Source: Arthrobacter sp. U41
GTDB taxonomy: Bacteria > Actinomycetota > Actinomycetes > Actinomycetales > Micrococcaceae
Assembly (NCBI RefSeq): GCF_001750145.1
Contig: NZ_CP015732.1
Coordinates: 2,604,001 to 2,668,000 of the forward strand
Reading direction: 5' to 3'
Length of the DNA stretch: 64,000 nucleotides
In this document: one piece after another, positions 55,383-62,593 of the stretch
Layout: the number at the start of each line of letters is the position of its first letter
Position numbering within the stretch: the stretch's first letter is position 1
Translations under genes and position numbers: made by a program
Notes under the pieces: model-generated
Told to the model about the DNA's origin: nothing
Databases searched by the model: none
The model's input: only the letters and a program-made list of their open reading frames with translations

Positions 55383-56995
55383 TGTTTATGGTTCCCGCAG
55401 TCAACGTTGCGGATCTCAAGGAAACCACCCTGCTGAACATGGGCATCTTCGGCCTGTTCGTAGCGATCACCATGATCATCGTGATCAAGGCCAGCCGCAA
55501 CAACAAGACGGCCGCTGACTACTACGCCGCCGGACGGTCCTTCACCGGCCCGCAGAACGGTACCGCCATCGCCGGCGACTACCTCTCGGCAGCCTCGTTC
55601 CTCGGCATCACCGGCGCCATCGCGATCAACGGCTACGACGGCTTTATGTACTCCATCGGCTTCCTGGTGGCCTGGCTCGTCGCCCTGCTGCTCGTCGCCG
55701 AACTGCTGCGCAACACCGGCAAGTTCACGATGGCCGACGTCCTCTCGTTCCGGCTCAAGCAGCGCCCCGTGCGCATCGCGGCGGCCATCTCCACCCTGGT
55801 AGTCTGCTTCTTCTACCTCCTGGCCCAGATGGCCGGAGCCGGCACCCTGATCTCCCTGCTCCTTGGCATCAGCGACTGGGGCGGACAGGCGCTGGTCATC
55901 ATCGTCGTTGGCGCCCTGATGATCATGTATGTACTGATCGGCGGGATGAAGGGCACCACCTGGGTCCAGATCATCAAGGCCGTGCTGCTGATTGCGGGAG
56001 CAGCGGTGATGACCTTCTGGGTCCTCGCCATCTACGGCTTCAACCTTTCCGATCTGCTGGGCGGCGCGGTGGAAGCCTCGGGCAACCCGAATATCCTGAA
56101 CCCGGGCCTGCAGTACGGCAAGTCCGAAGTCTCCAAGATCGACTTCATGTCCCTTGGCCTGGCCCTCGTGCTCGGCACCGCGGCCCTGCCCCACGTTCTG
56201 ATGCGCTTCTACACGGTTCCGACCGCCAAGGAAGCCCGCAAGTCCGTGGTCTGGTCCATCTGGCTGATCGGCCTGTTCTACCTGTTCACCCTGGTCCTGG
56301 GCTTCGGTGCTGCGGCGCTGGTTGGCGCTGAAACGATCAAGGGTGCCCCGGGCGGCGTCAACTCCGCCGCACCGCTGCTGGCGTTCCACCTCGGTGGCCC
56401 GCTGCTGCTCGGCTTCATCTCGGCGGTGGCCTTCGCCACCATCCTGGCAGTCGTCGCCGGCCTCACGATCACCGCGGCGGCATCGTTCGCCCACGACATC
56501 TACGCCAGCGTTATTGCCAAGGGCAAAGCCGACGCTGACACCGAGGTCAAGGTGGCGCGGCGCACCGTGGTCGTCATCGGCCTGCTGGCCATCGCCGGCG
56601 GCATCTTCGCCAACGGACAGAACGTCGCGTTCCTGGTGGCGCTCGCCTTCGCGGTCGCGGCTTCGGCCAACCTGCCCACCATCGTGTACTCGCTGTTCTG
56701 GCGCAAGTTCACGACCCAGGGCGCCATCTGGAGCATGTACGGCGGGCTGGGCTCGGCGATCATCCTGATCGCGCTGTCCCCGGTGGTCTCGGGTGCCAAG
56801 ACGTCCATGATCCCGGGCGCCAACTTCGCGATCTTCCCGCTCAGCAACCCGGGCATCGTCTCCATCCCGCTGGCGTTCCTGCTGGGCTACCTCGGCTCGA
56901 TCCTGGACAAGAGGCTCGAAGACACCACCAAGCAGGCCGAAATGGAAGTCCGCTCCCTGACGGGTGTGGGCGCCGAAAAGGCCACTGACCACTAA
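55379..56995 (+). CDS. actP: Cation/acetate symporter ActP-like (SSS family)
   Basis: A 538-residue transporter with about 13 helices and the SSS family features AADYYAAGRSFTGPQNGTAIAGDYLSAASFLGITG (residues about 40-75), LGLALVLGTAALPHVLMRFYTVPTAKEARKSV near residue 265, and ITAAASFAHDIYASV. It likely imports acetate or a related monocarboxylate. It is paired with DUF485, like the second copy across the two-component genes. It ends in a very strong hairpin shared with the convergent Lrp gene. It has about 50 residues more at the C-terminus than the minus-strand paralogue. Confidence 0.9.
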   Translation: MMFMVPAVNVADLKETTLLNMGIFGLFVAITMIIVIKASRNNKTAADYYAAGRSFTGPQNGTAIAGDYLSAASFLGITGAIAINGYDGFMYSIGFLVAWLVALLLVAELLRNTGKFTMADVLSFRLKQRPVRIAAAISTLVVCFFYLLAQMAGAGTLISLLLGISDWGGQALVIIVVGALMIMYVLIGGMKGTTWVQIIKAVLLIAGAAVMTFWVLAIYGFNLSDLLGGAVEASGNPNILNPGLQYGKSEVSKIDFMSLGLALVLGTAALPHVLMRFYTVPTAKEARKSVVWSIWLIGLFYLFTLVLGFGAAALVGAETIKGAPGGVNSAAPLLAFHLGGPLLLGFISAVAFATILAVVAGLTITAAASFAHDIYASVIAKGKADADTEVKVARRTVVVIGLLAIAGGIFANGQNVAFLVALAFAVAASANLPTIVYSLFWRKFTTQGAIWSMYGGLGSAIILIALSPVVSGAKTSMIPGANFAIFPLSNPGIVSIPLAFLLGYLGSILDKRLEDTTKQAEMEVRSLTGVGAEKATDH

Positions 56996-57019
56996 GCACC
57001 AACCGCCGGCGGTTACCGC

Positions 57020-57079
57020 CGGCTGAGACACAGAGGAGCCCCCGTGCAGCCGCACGGGGGCTCCTCTGTGTCTCAGCCC
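57020..57079. terminator. 26-bp perfect hairpin between convergent actP and Lrp genes
   Basis: The arms 57021-57046 and 57053-57078 are perfect inverted complements, with a further C-G pair and loop AGCC. It is the strongest hairpin in the window besides the 9394 element. It lacks a T-run but is symmetric, so it can end both transcripts. Confidence 0.85.
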
Positions 57080-57088
57080 AAAGGGCCG

Positions 57089-57562
57089 TCAGCCTTCGGC
57101 GGAACCGCGTTCCAGCAGCGGCTGGATCCGGAACGGAATCATCTCGCTCATGGCCAGGGCCGTGTCCGTCCGGTCCACGCCGCCGCAGGCCAGGATCTTG
57201 CCGTTGATCCGGAACAGGTCCTCGGCGTCGAGCGCGACGACCCGGAGCAGCAGGTCCGCCGAGCCGGTCAGGCCGTAGCCCTCCAGGATCTCCGGGATAT
57301 CGGCCAGTTCCACCGCCAGCGTGCCGAGCTTTTGCTGCTGGACGTGAACCGAGATGAAGGCCATCAGCGGGTAGCCCAGCGAGGCGGGATTGATGCGGCG
57401 CTCAAAGGACAGGAAGACGTGTTTCTTCTCCAGCTGGGCCATGCGGGCCTGCACGGTATTCCGCGACAAACCCAGCTTCTGGGCCAGCGCAACCACCGTC
57501 CGGCGGGGGTCCCGGGCCATGGCCGAAAGCAGGCGGGTGTCAGTGCCATCCAGGGGTTGCAT
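57089..57562 (-). CDS. Lrp/AsnC-family transcriptional regulator
   Basis: A 157-residue regulator. The helix-turn-helix is RRTVVALAQKLGLSRNTVQARMAQL (residues about 21-45). The RAM ligand domain (about 65-145) has LGYPLMAFISVHVQQQKL and GYGLTGSADLLLRVVALD. It is divergent from the bkd operon, the classic position of a BkdR-type regulator. The ATG at 57562 (MQPLDGTD) is chosen over a longer frame. The ligand is probably a branched-chain amino acid, by inference. Confidence 0.92.
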   Translation of the reverse strand: MQPLDGTDTRLLSAMARDPRRTVVALAQKLGLSRNTVQARMAQLEKKHVFLSFERRINPASLGYPLMAFISVHVQQQKLGTLAVELADIPEILEGYGLTGSADLLLRVVALDAEDLFRINGKILACGGVDRTDTALAMSEMIPFRIQPLLERGSAEG

Positions 57563-57646
57563 AATGCGCAAGATTAGCACGGTGCGGCGGATTCGGGCAG
57601 TGCAGAATGCTCAACTTATCCGCAGGTGGTTGTACCCAATGGGCAT

Positions 57647-57662
57647 TGTGAGTAGGGTCACA
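57647..57662. promoter_or_regulatory. Perfect CRP/GlxR-type site between lrp and the bkd operon
   Basis: TGTGAGTAGGGTCACA is a perfect TGTGA-N6-TCACA palindrome, extended to TTGTGA...TCACAA (57646-57663). It lies 85 nt upstream of the Lrp start and 96 nt upstream of bkdA. It suggests cAMP-dependent control of branched-chain keto-acid oxidation. Confidence 0.7.
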
Positions 57663-57757
57663 ACTATCCGGGGCAACGGCGCCCGGGCGGCCGGGGTGCA
57701 CCGGGATCACGAGTCCTGCGAGTTCCGGTCAGACGACGTCAGAAGGTGCGTACAACT

Positions 57758-58936
57758 GTGTTTACCGACGACGCGGGCAAGGGCGGCATTGCCGCAGGCG
57801 GCCCCGGCAACAGTGCAGAATCAAACAGGCGGACGGGCGGGGACCTCGTCCAACTCATCACCCCCGGGGGTGAACGTGTAAGCCATCCCGAGTTCGACCC
57901 CTGGGTCCGGGACGTCAACGACGAGCAACTGGGCGCGCTTTACGAGGACATGGTGGTTATCCGCCGCATCGATGCCGAGGCCACCGCCCTGCAGCGCCAG
58001 GGTGAACTCGCCCTCTGGCCCCCGCTGCTGGGCCAGGAGGCCTCCCAGATCGGTTCGGCGAGGGCCCTCCGTGACGACGATTTCGTCTTCCCCAGCTACC
58101 GCGACAACGGGGTGGCCTACTGCCGCGGAGTCCGGCCGGAGGCCATCGTCAAAGCCTGGCGGGGGAACGCCCTGGCCGGCTGGGACCCCTTCACGGTCAA
58201 CGTCGCAACCCAGCAAATCATCATCGGCGCCCAGACGCTGCACGCCACCGGCTATGCGATGGGCATCCAGAACGACGGTGCCGATTCGGTAGCCGTGGCC
58301 TACTTCGGCGACGGCGCCACAAGCGAGGGCGACGTCAACGAGGCCCTGGTGTTCGCTGCCAGCTTCCAGGCCCCGGTGGTCTTCATCTGCCAGAACAACC
58401 ACTGGGCGATTTCCGAGCCCGTCCGGCTCCAGTCCCACATCCAGATCGCTGACCGTGCGGCGGGCTTCGGCATCCCCAGCATGCGGGTGGACGGCAACGA
58501 CGTCCTGGCCGTGATGGCAGCGACCCGCATCGCCACCAACCGGGCACGCCATGGCGGCGGCCCGACCTTCATCGAGGCCGTCACGTACCGCATGGGTCCG
58601 CACACGACGGCGGATGATCCCACCCGCTACCGCGACGCGAACGAACTCGAGGACTGGGCCGCCAAGGACCCGATCGCGCGGCTTAAGTCACTGCTGGAAC
58701 GCAAGGGACTCCTCACCGAGGCACTCGAAACCGCCGTCGCCGCCAAAGCGGATGCAGTCGCCAAGGCGCTGCGGGCCGGCACCATCAACATGCCCGAGCC
58801 GCAGCCGCTGGACATCTTCAAGCACGTCTACAGCACGCCGCATGCCCCGCTGGAGCGCCAGCAGGACCACTATTCCCGTTACCTGGCCTCCTTCGGCGAT
58901 CCCGCGGAAGCCGCTTCTGAAGAAGGTGCACGCTGA
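57758..58936 (+). CDS. bkdA: Branched-chain 2-oxoacid dehydrogenase E1 alpha
   Basis: A 392-residue thiamine-diphosphate subunit of the 2-oxoacid dehydrogenase complex. The N-terminal 55 residues are a polar extension. The core has LWPPLLGQEASQIGSARAL and the TPP/Mg motif GDGATSEGDVNEA with QNNHWAIS (residues about 182-220). MGPHTTADDPTRYR carries the phosphorylation-loop region of these E1s. With E1 beta it decarboxylates the keto acid. Substrate assignment rests on the Lrp, TetR and accD context. The GTG at 57758 has AGAAGG 12 nt upstream; a GTG at 57746 is the alternative. Confidence 0.88.
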   Translation: MFTDDAGKGGIAAGGPGNSAESNRRTGGDLVQLITPGGERVSHPEFDPWVRDVNDEQLGALYEDMVVIRRIDAEATALQRQGELALWPPLLGQEASQIGSARALRDDDFVFPSYRDNGVAYCRGVRPEAIVKAWRGNALAGWDPFTVNVATQQIIIGAQTLHATGYAMGIQNDGADSVAVAYFGDGATSEGDVNEALVFAASFQAPVVFICQNNHWAISEPVRLQSHIQIADRAAGFGIPSMRVDGNDVLAVMAATRIATNRARHGGGPTFIEAVTYRMGPHTTADDPTRYRDANELEDWAAKDPIARLKSLLERKGLLTEALETAVAAKADAVAKALRAGTINMPEPQPLDIFKHVYSTPHAPLERQQDHYSRYLASFGDPAEAASEEGAR

Positions 58937-59946
58937 TGACACAGATGACCTTTGCCCGAGCAATCAATGCGGGCCTGCGCAAGTCCCTGGAGAACGATCC
59001 CAAGGTGATCCTGATGGGGGAGGACATCGGCGCCCTCGGCGGCGTCTTCCGCGTCACCGACGGCCTGCAGAAGGACTTCGGCAAGCACCGCGTCGTGGAC
59101 ACCCCGCTGGCCGAGTCCGGAATTATGGGGACCGCCGTCGGCCTCGCCTACCGGGGTTACCGCCCCGTGGTGGAGATCCAGTTCGACGGCTTTATCTACC
59201 CGGCATTCGACCAGATCGTCAGCCAGGTCGCCAAGATGCACTACCGCACCCAGGGTGCGGTCAAGATGCCCATCACGATCCGCGTGCCGTTTGGCGGCGG
59301 CATCGGCTCCCCGGAACACCACTCCGAATCACCCGAGGCCTACTTCACCCACACCTCGGGTCTGCGCGTCGTCAGCGTCTCCAACCCGCAGGACGCCCAT
59401 ACGATGATCCAGCAGGCCATCGCCTCGGATGATCCCGTGCTCTACTTCGAACCCAAGCGCCGCTACCACGACAAGGGAGAGGTGGACGAGTCGCTGGACC
59501 TCGGCGCCGCCCTGTCGCTGGAGAGGGCCCGCGTCGTCACCGAGGGCAAGGACGTGACGCTTCTGGCGTACGGCCCGCTCGTGAAGACCGCCAAGGACGC
59601 CGCGCTCGCGGCCGCTGACGAGGGCATTTCGATCGAGGTCATCGACCTTCGCTCGCTCGCCCCGCTGGACTTCGCGACCCTTGAGGCCTCGGTCCGCAAG
59701 ACGGGCCGGCTGGTGATCACGCATGAAGCCTCCCAGACGGGCGGCCTCGGCGCCGAGGTTGCCGCCAGCATCACCGAACGCTGCTTCTACCACCTCGAGG
59801 CAGCCCCGGTCCGGGTCACCGGCTTCGACGTCCCGTACCCGTACTCCAAGGTGGAAATGCACCACCTCCCGAGCCTGGACCGGATCCTGGACGGCGTCGA
59901 CCGCGCCCTCGGCCGCCCCAACTCCCTGAGCGGGCTGGAAGGATGA
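58936..59946 (+). CDS. bkdB: Branched-chain 2-oxoacid dehydrogenase E1 beta
   Basis: A 336-residue subunit of the E1 heterotetramer. Features are LMGEDIGALGGVFRVTDGL (residues about 24-43), the PLAESGIMGTAVGLAYRGYRP block, FGGGIGSPEHHSESPEAYF near residue 115, and HEASQTGGLGAEVAASITER. The length is normal. The ATG overlaps the E1-alpha stop (TGATG), so the two are translationally coupled and made at equal amounts. Confidence 0.92.
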   Translation: MTQMTFARAINAGLRKSLENDPKVILMGEDIGALGGVFRVTDGLQKDFGKHRVVDTPLAESGIMGTAVGLAYRGYRPVVEIQFDGFIYPAFDQIVSQVAKMHYRTQGAVKMPITIRVPFGGGIGSPEHHSESPEAYFTHTSGLRVVSVSNPQDAHTMIQQAIASDDPVLYFEPKRRYHDKGEVDESLDLGAALSLERARVVTEGKDVTLLAYGPLVKTAKDAALAAADEGISIEVIDLRSLAPLDFATLEASVRKTGRLVITHEASQTGGLGAEVAASITERCFYHLEAAPVRVTGFDVPYPYSKVEMHHLPSLDRILDGVDRALGRPNSLSGLEG

Positions 59947-61415
59947 GCGCCACCATGATCAAGGAATTCAGGCTGCCGGACCTCGGCGAAGGTCTGACTG
60001 AATCGGAAATCGTCGCGTGGAAGGTCGCGGTGGGGGACACCGTCGCGCTCAACCAGATCATCGCCGAGGTGGAAACCGCCAAGGCCGTCGTCGAGCTTCC
60101 CTCCCCGTTCGCCGGGGTGGTCGCGGCCCTGCACGAACAGCCCGGCTCCGTGGTGGAGGTCGGAAAGCCGATCGTTTCCTTCGAAGTGGAGGGCGACGAC
60201 GGCGGCTCGGGTTCCGCTGACGGGTCCGGCTCCGGCGCGGAAGAGGCGGCCGCCAAGCGGGAACCGAACCTCGTCGGTTATGGCGCCGTCCTGGAGAGCT
60301 CCGGCCGACCGGCCCGCCGTGCCCGCAGCTTCGCCGCTCCGGTGGCTGCCGCGACGGCGGCTGGCACCGCATCGGCCCCCGTGGCTGAGCGCACTGAAGC
60401 CGCGCCGGCGGCGCCGGCAAGGACGACTGTGGCCGGGCCGCTCGCCGGTGAGTCATTCACTCGTGAGCCCCTCACCGCAGAGCCCCTTACCACCGAGCGC
60501 TCGCCGACGTCGGCGGAGCGCCCGCGGTCCACGCCGCCGGTGCGCAAGCTGGCCAAGGATCTCGGCGTCGACCTGGCATTGGTCACCGGCACCGGGGAGT
60601 TCGGGCTCATTACCAGGGAGGACGTCCGCAACTTCGTCGGCGGGGGAGACCTTCCGGTGGCGTCCCGGGATCTTGCGGCAGTGTCCTCGCCTGCGCCCGC
60701 TCCGGCGCAGGGTGAGCGGGAGATCCGGACGCCGATCAAGGGGGTGCGGAAGTTCACCGCCGCCGCCATGGTCTCCAGTGCCTTCACCGCACCGCATGTC
60801 ACGGAATTCCTGACCATCGACGTCACCCCGACCATGGAGCTGCTGGCCCGGCTCAAGGCCAGCCGGGCATTTGCAGGGTACAAGCTCACGCCGCTGACCA
60901 TCGTCGCCAAGGCCGTGCTCATCGCGCTGAAGAACCACCCCACCCTCAACACCCGTTGGGATGATGCCACGCAGGAGATCGTCCAGTACAACTACGTGAA
61001 CCTGGGCATCGCGGCCGCCACGCCGCGCGGGCTGACCGTGCCGAACATCAAGGACGCCGACCGGATGTCCCTGCTGGAGCTCTCCACGGCGCTGACGGAA
61101 CTGACGGATACGGCGCGCGCCGGCAAGACCAGCCCGGCCGAGCTCTCCGGGGGCACCATCTCCATTACCAACATCGGTGTCTTCGGCATCGATGCGGGCA
61201 CGCCCATCCTCAACCCCGGCGAGGCGGCCATTCTTGCCCTGGGTGCGGTGCGGAAGATGCCGTGGGAGTACCAGGACGAGGTGGCGCTGCGTCAGGTCAT
61301 GACGCTTAGCCTCTCCTTCGACCACCGCCTGGTCGACGGCGAGCAGGGCTCACGCTTCCTGCAGGACCTCGGCGCCATTCTGTCCGACCCCGGCATGGCC
61401 CTCGCCATGGTCTAG
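59943..61415 (+). CDS. bkdC: Branched-chain 2-oxoacid dehydrogenase E2 (dihydrolipoamide acyltransferase)
   Basis: A 490-residue core acyltransferase. One lipoyl domain (residues about 5-80) has the lipoyl lysine in AEVETAKAVVELP. A long Ala/Pro/Thr linker follows, with near-repeats (REPLTAEPLTTE). The E1/E3-binding domain is at about 195-233 (PPVRKLAKDLGVDLALVTGTG). The catalytic domain begins near 260 and has SFDHRLVDGEQGSRFL (catalytic His). It overlaps E1 beta by 4 nt. No E3 (lpd) gene follows, so the dehydrogenase is encoded elsewhere. Confidence 0.93.
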   Translation: MSATMIKEFRLPDLGEGLTESEIVAWKVAVGDTVALNQIIAEVETAKAVVELPSPFAGVVAALHEQPGSVVEVGKPIVSFEVEGDDGGSGSADGSGSGAEEAAAKREPNLVGYGAVLESSGRPARRARSFAAPVAAATAAGTASAPVAERTEAAPAAPARTTVAGPLAGESFTREPLTAEPLTTERSPTSAERPRSTPPVRKLAKDLGVDLALVTGTGEFGLITREDVRNFVGGGDLPVASRDLAAVSSPAPAPAQGEREIRTPIKGVRKFTAAAMVSSAFTAPHVTEFLTIDVTPTMELLARLKASRAFAGYKLTPLTIVAKAVLIALKNHPTLNTRWDDATQEIVQYNYVNLGIAAATPRGLTVPNIKDADRMSLLELSTALTELTDTARAGKTSPAELSGGTISITNIGVFGIDAGTPILNPGEAAILALGAVRKMPWEYQDEVALRQVMTLSLSFDHRLVDGEQGSRFLQDLGAILSDPGMALAMV

Positions 61416-61431
61416 GAGCCCTGGGCTCACG

Positions 61432-61472
61432 GCTGCCGGCTGCACCCTACCCAGGGAGCGGCCGGCAGCTTT
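61432..61472 (+). terminator. Hairpin terminator after the bkd operon
   Basis: GCTGCCGGC (61432-61440) pairs with GCCGGCAGC (61461-61469), with TTT following. An alternative CCCTGGG/CCCAGGG pairing overlaps it. Confidence 0.65.
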
Positions 61473-61560
61473 GTTCCGTGCGGGGTTGTGTGCTCCGCGG
61501 GGCTGCTCCGGGCGAGTTGTTCCGTGGTGTCTGCCGGTGGTTGTCCCGGTGGGGTTCTCC

Positions 61561-61638
61561 GTCCGGGGGCACTTTGGGCGCGAAATTGGACCTTAGCGGC
61601 TTAACTCACGGCGTGTCCGCGCCAAAGTGCCCCCGGAC
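61561..61638. terminator. Large palindrome between convergent bkdC and TetR genes
   Basis: The left arm 61561-61582 and right arm 61618-61638 are inverted complements (GTCCGGGGGCACTTTGG at the outer part) with one extra G on the left. It belongs with the class of long palindromes at 3' ends in this window, with a sequence of its own. Between 61416 and 61752 no gene is visible. Confidence 0.7.
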
Positions 61639-61752
61639 CGTAAACCGGCGACGCTGCTGATGAGGCGCGCGAGCCTCAGCCGGTATCCCAGCGTGCCCCG
61701 GGTGCTCCGGGTGCGCCGCGCGCCCCGACGACGGGTCGCTGGGTGCGGGGAG

Positions 61753-62430
61753 CTAGCCGAGCGGAGACACGGGGGCCGTCAGCGCCGCGAGGGCCATGCT
61801 CTGCAGCAGCGGCCTGGCCCGTTTGACCGCAATCCGCCGCCCATGGCTGCGCACCGAGTGCGGGGTGGAGTTGATCAGGCCGAAGGTGGCGTGCGCGCGC
61901 ATCCGCAGTTCGGCGGCCTCGGTGTCGGGGTGCAGCCCGGCCAGGACCTCGACCCAGAGCTCCACGTAGTTCCGCTGCAGCGCGCGGACCTCGGCCTGGT
62001 CGTCGTCGGCGAGGTTGCTGAAGTCCTGGTCCTGCACCCGGATGACGTCGGGATTGCTGAGCGCGAAGTCCACGTGGAACTCGACCAGCCGCTGCAGGGC
62101 CACGGCGGCGCCGTCGGAATCGGCAATCACCCGCCGGCCGCCGTCGAGCAGCTCCTGGCTGACGCTGAGCAGCAGCGCTCCCAGGACGGCCTGCTTGCCG
62201 GAGAAATGCCGGTAGACCGCCGGGCCGCTGACACCCGCGGCGGCGCCGAGGTCCTCAAGGGAGACGCGGTTGAACCCGTCGGCCGCGAACAGTGCGGCCG
62301 CCGCGGACAGCAGCGCCTGCCGGCGGTTCTCTTTGGCCTGGCTGCGCTGGGTCGAGGGAGGCTGGGTCCCTGAAGGCTGGGCGGCGGCAGCCAGCGTTGA
62401 GGTCCGGCTCGTCTCGTTGGGCTCGGTCAC
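61753..62430 (-). CDS. TetR/AcrR-family transcriptional regulator
   Basis: A 225-residue regulator. After a disordered N-terminus of about 32 residues, the DNA-binding domain is RRQALLSAAAALFAADGFNRVSLEDLGAAAGVSGPAVYRHFSGKQAVLGALL (residues about 37-88). The remainder is the helical ligand domain. It is divergent from accD and likely binds the two GTTA-N8-TAAC sites between them. The GTG at 62430 is preferred over the one at 62436 for spacing from GAGG. Its position matches the BkaR/Rv2506-type regulator beside accD1 and bkd in mycobacteria. Confidence 0.9.
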   Translation of the reverse strand: MTEPNETSRTSTLAAAAQPSGTQPPSTQRSQAKENRRQALLSAAAALFAADGFNRVSLEDLGAAAGVSGPAVYRHFSGKQAVLGALLLSVSQELLDGGRRVIADSDGAAVALQRLVEFHVDFALSNPDVIRVQDQDFSNLADDDQAEVRALQRNYVELWVEVLAGLHPDTEAAELRMRAHATFGLINSTPHSVRSHGRRIAVKRARPLLQSMALAALTAPVSPLG

Positions 62431-62488
62431 CGGCACATCCTCATCTCAAATATCCAGCTGCTCGCAGGGCCCCGTGGTGGACATCACA

Positions 62489-62530
62489 GTTAATAGAGAC
62501 TAACCTAAATCTCAGTTATGCGGTACTAAC
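62489..62530. promoter_or_regulatory. Two GTTA-N8-TAAC operators between the TetR gene and accD
   Basis: GTTAATAGAGACTAAC (62489-62504) and GTTATGCGGTACTAAC (62515-62530) have identical outer bases and also agree in the preceding CA and following C. They start 26 nt apart and flank an A/T-rich stretch that could hold both promoters. A tandem arrangement suggests cooperative binding by the TetR regulator. Confidence 0.75.
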
Positions 62531-62593
62531 CGAAGTGGCTGGAACGGGCGCATTGCAGGCCCCCGGCATGAAGGTCGAGAACGGAAGCAGTCA

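Noticed and set aside
55277..57055. A very long open frame antisense to the actP gene (similar ones oppose tdh, kbl, metY, dnaG and others).
   Set aside because: These are shadow frames caused by the GC-rich codon bias of the plus-strand genes. Their composition is extreme (Gly/Arg/Asp/His) and no family motifs or ribosome binding sites are visible.
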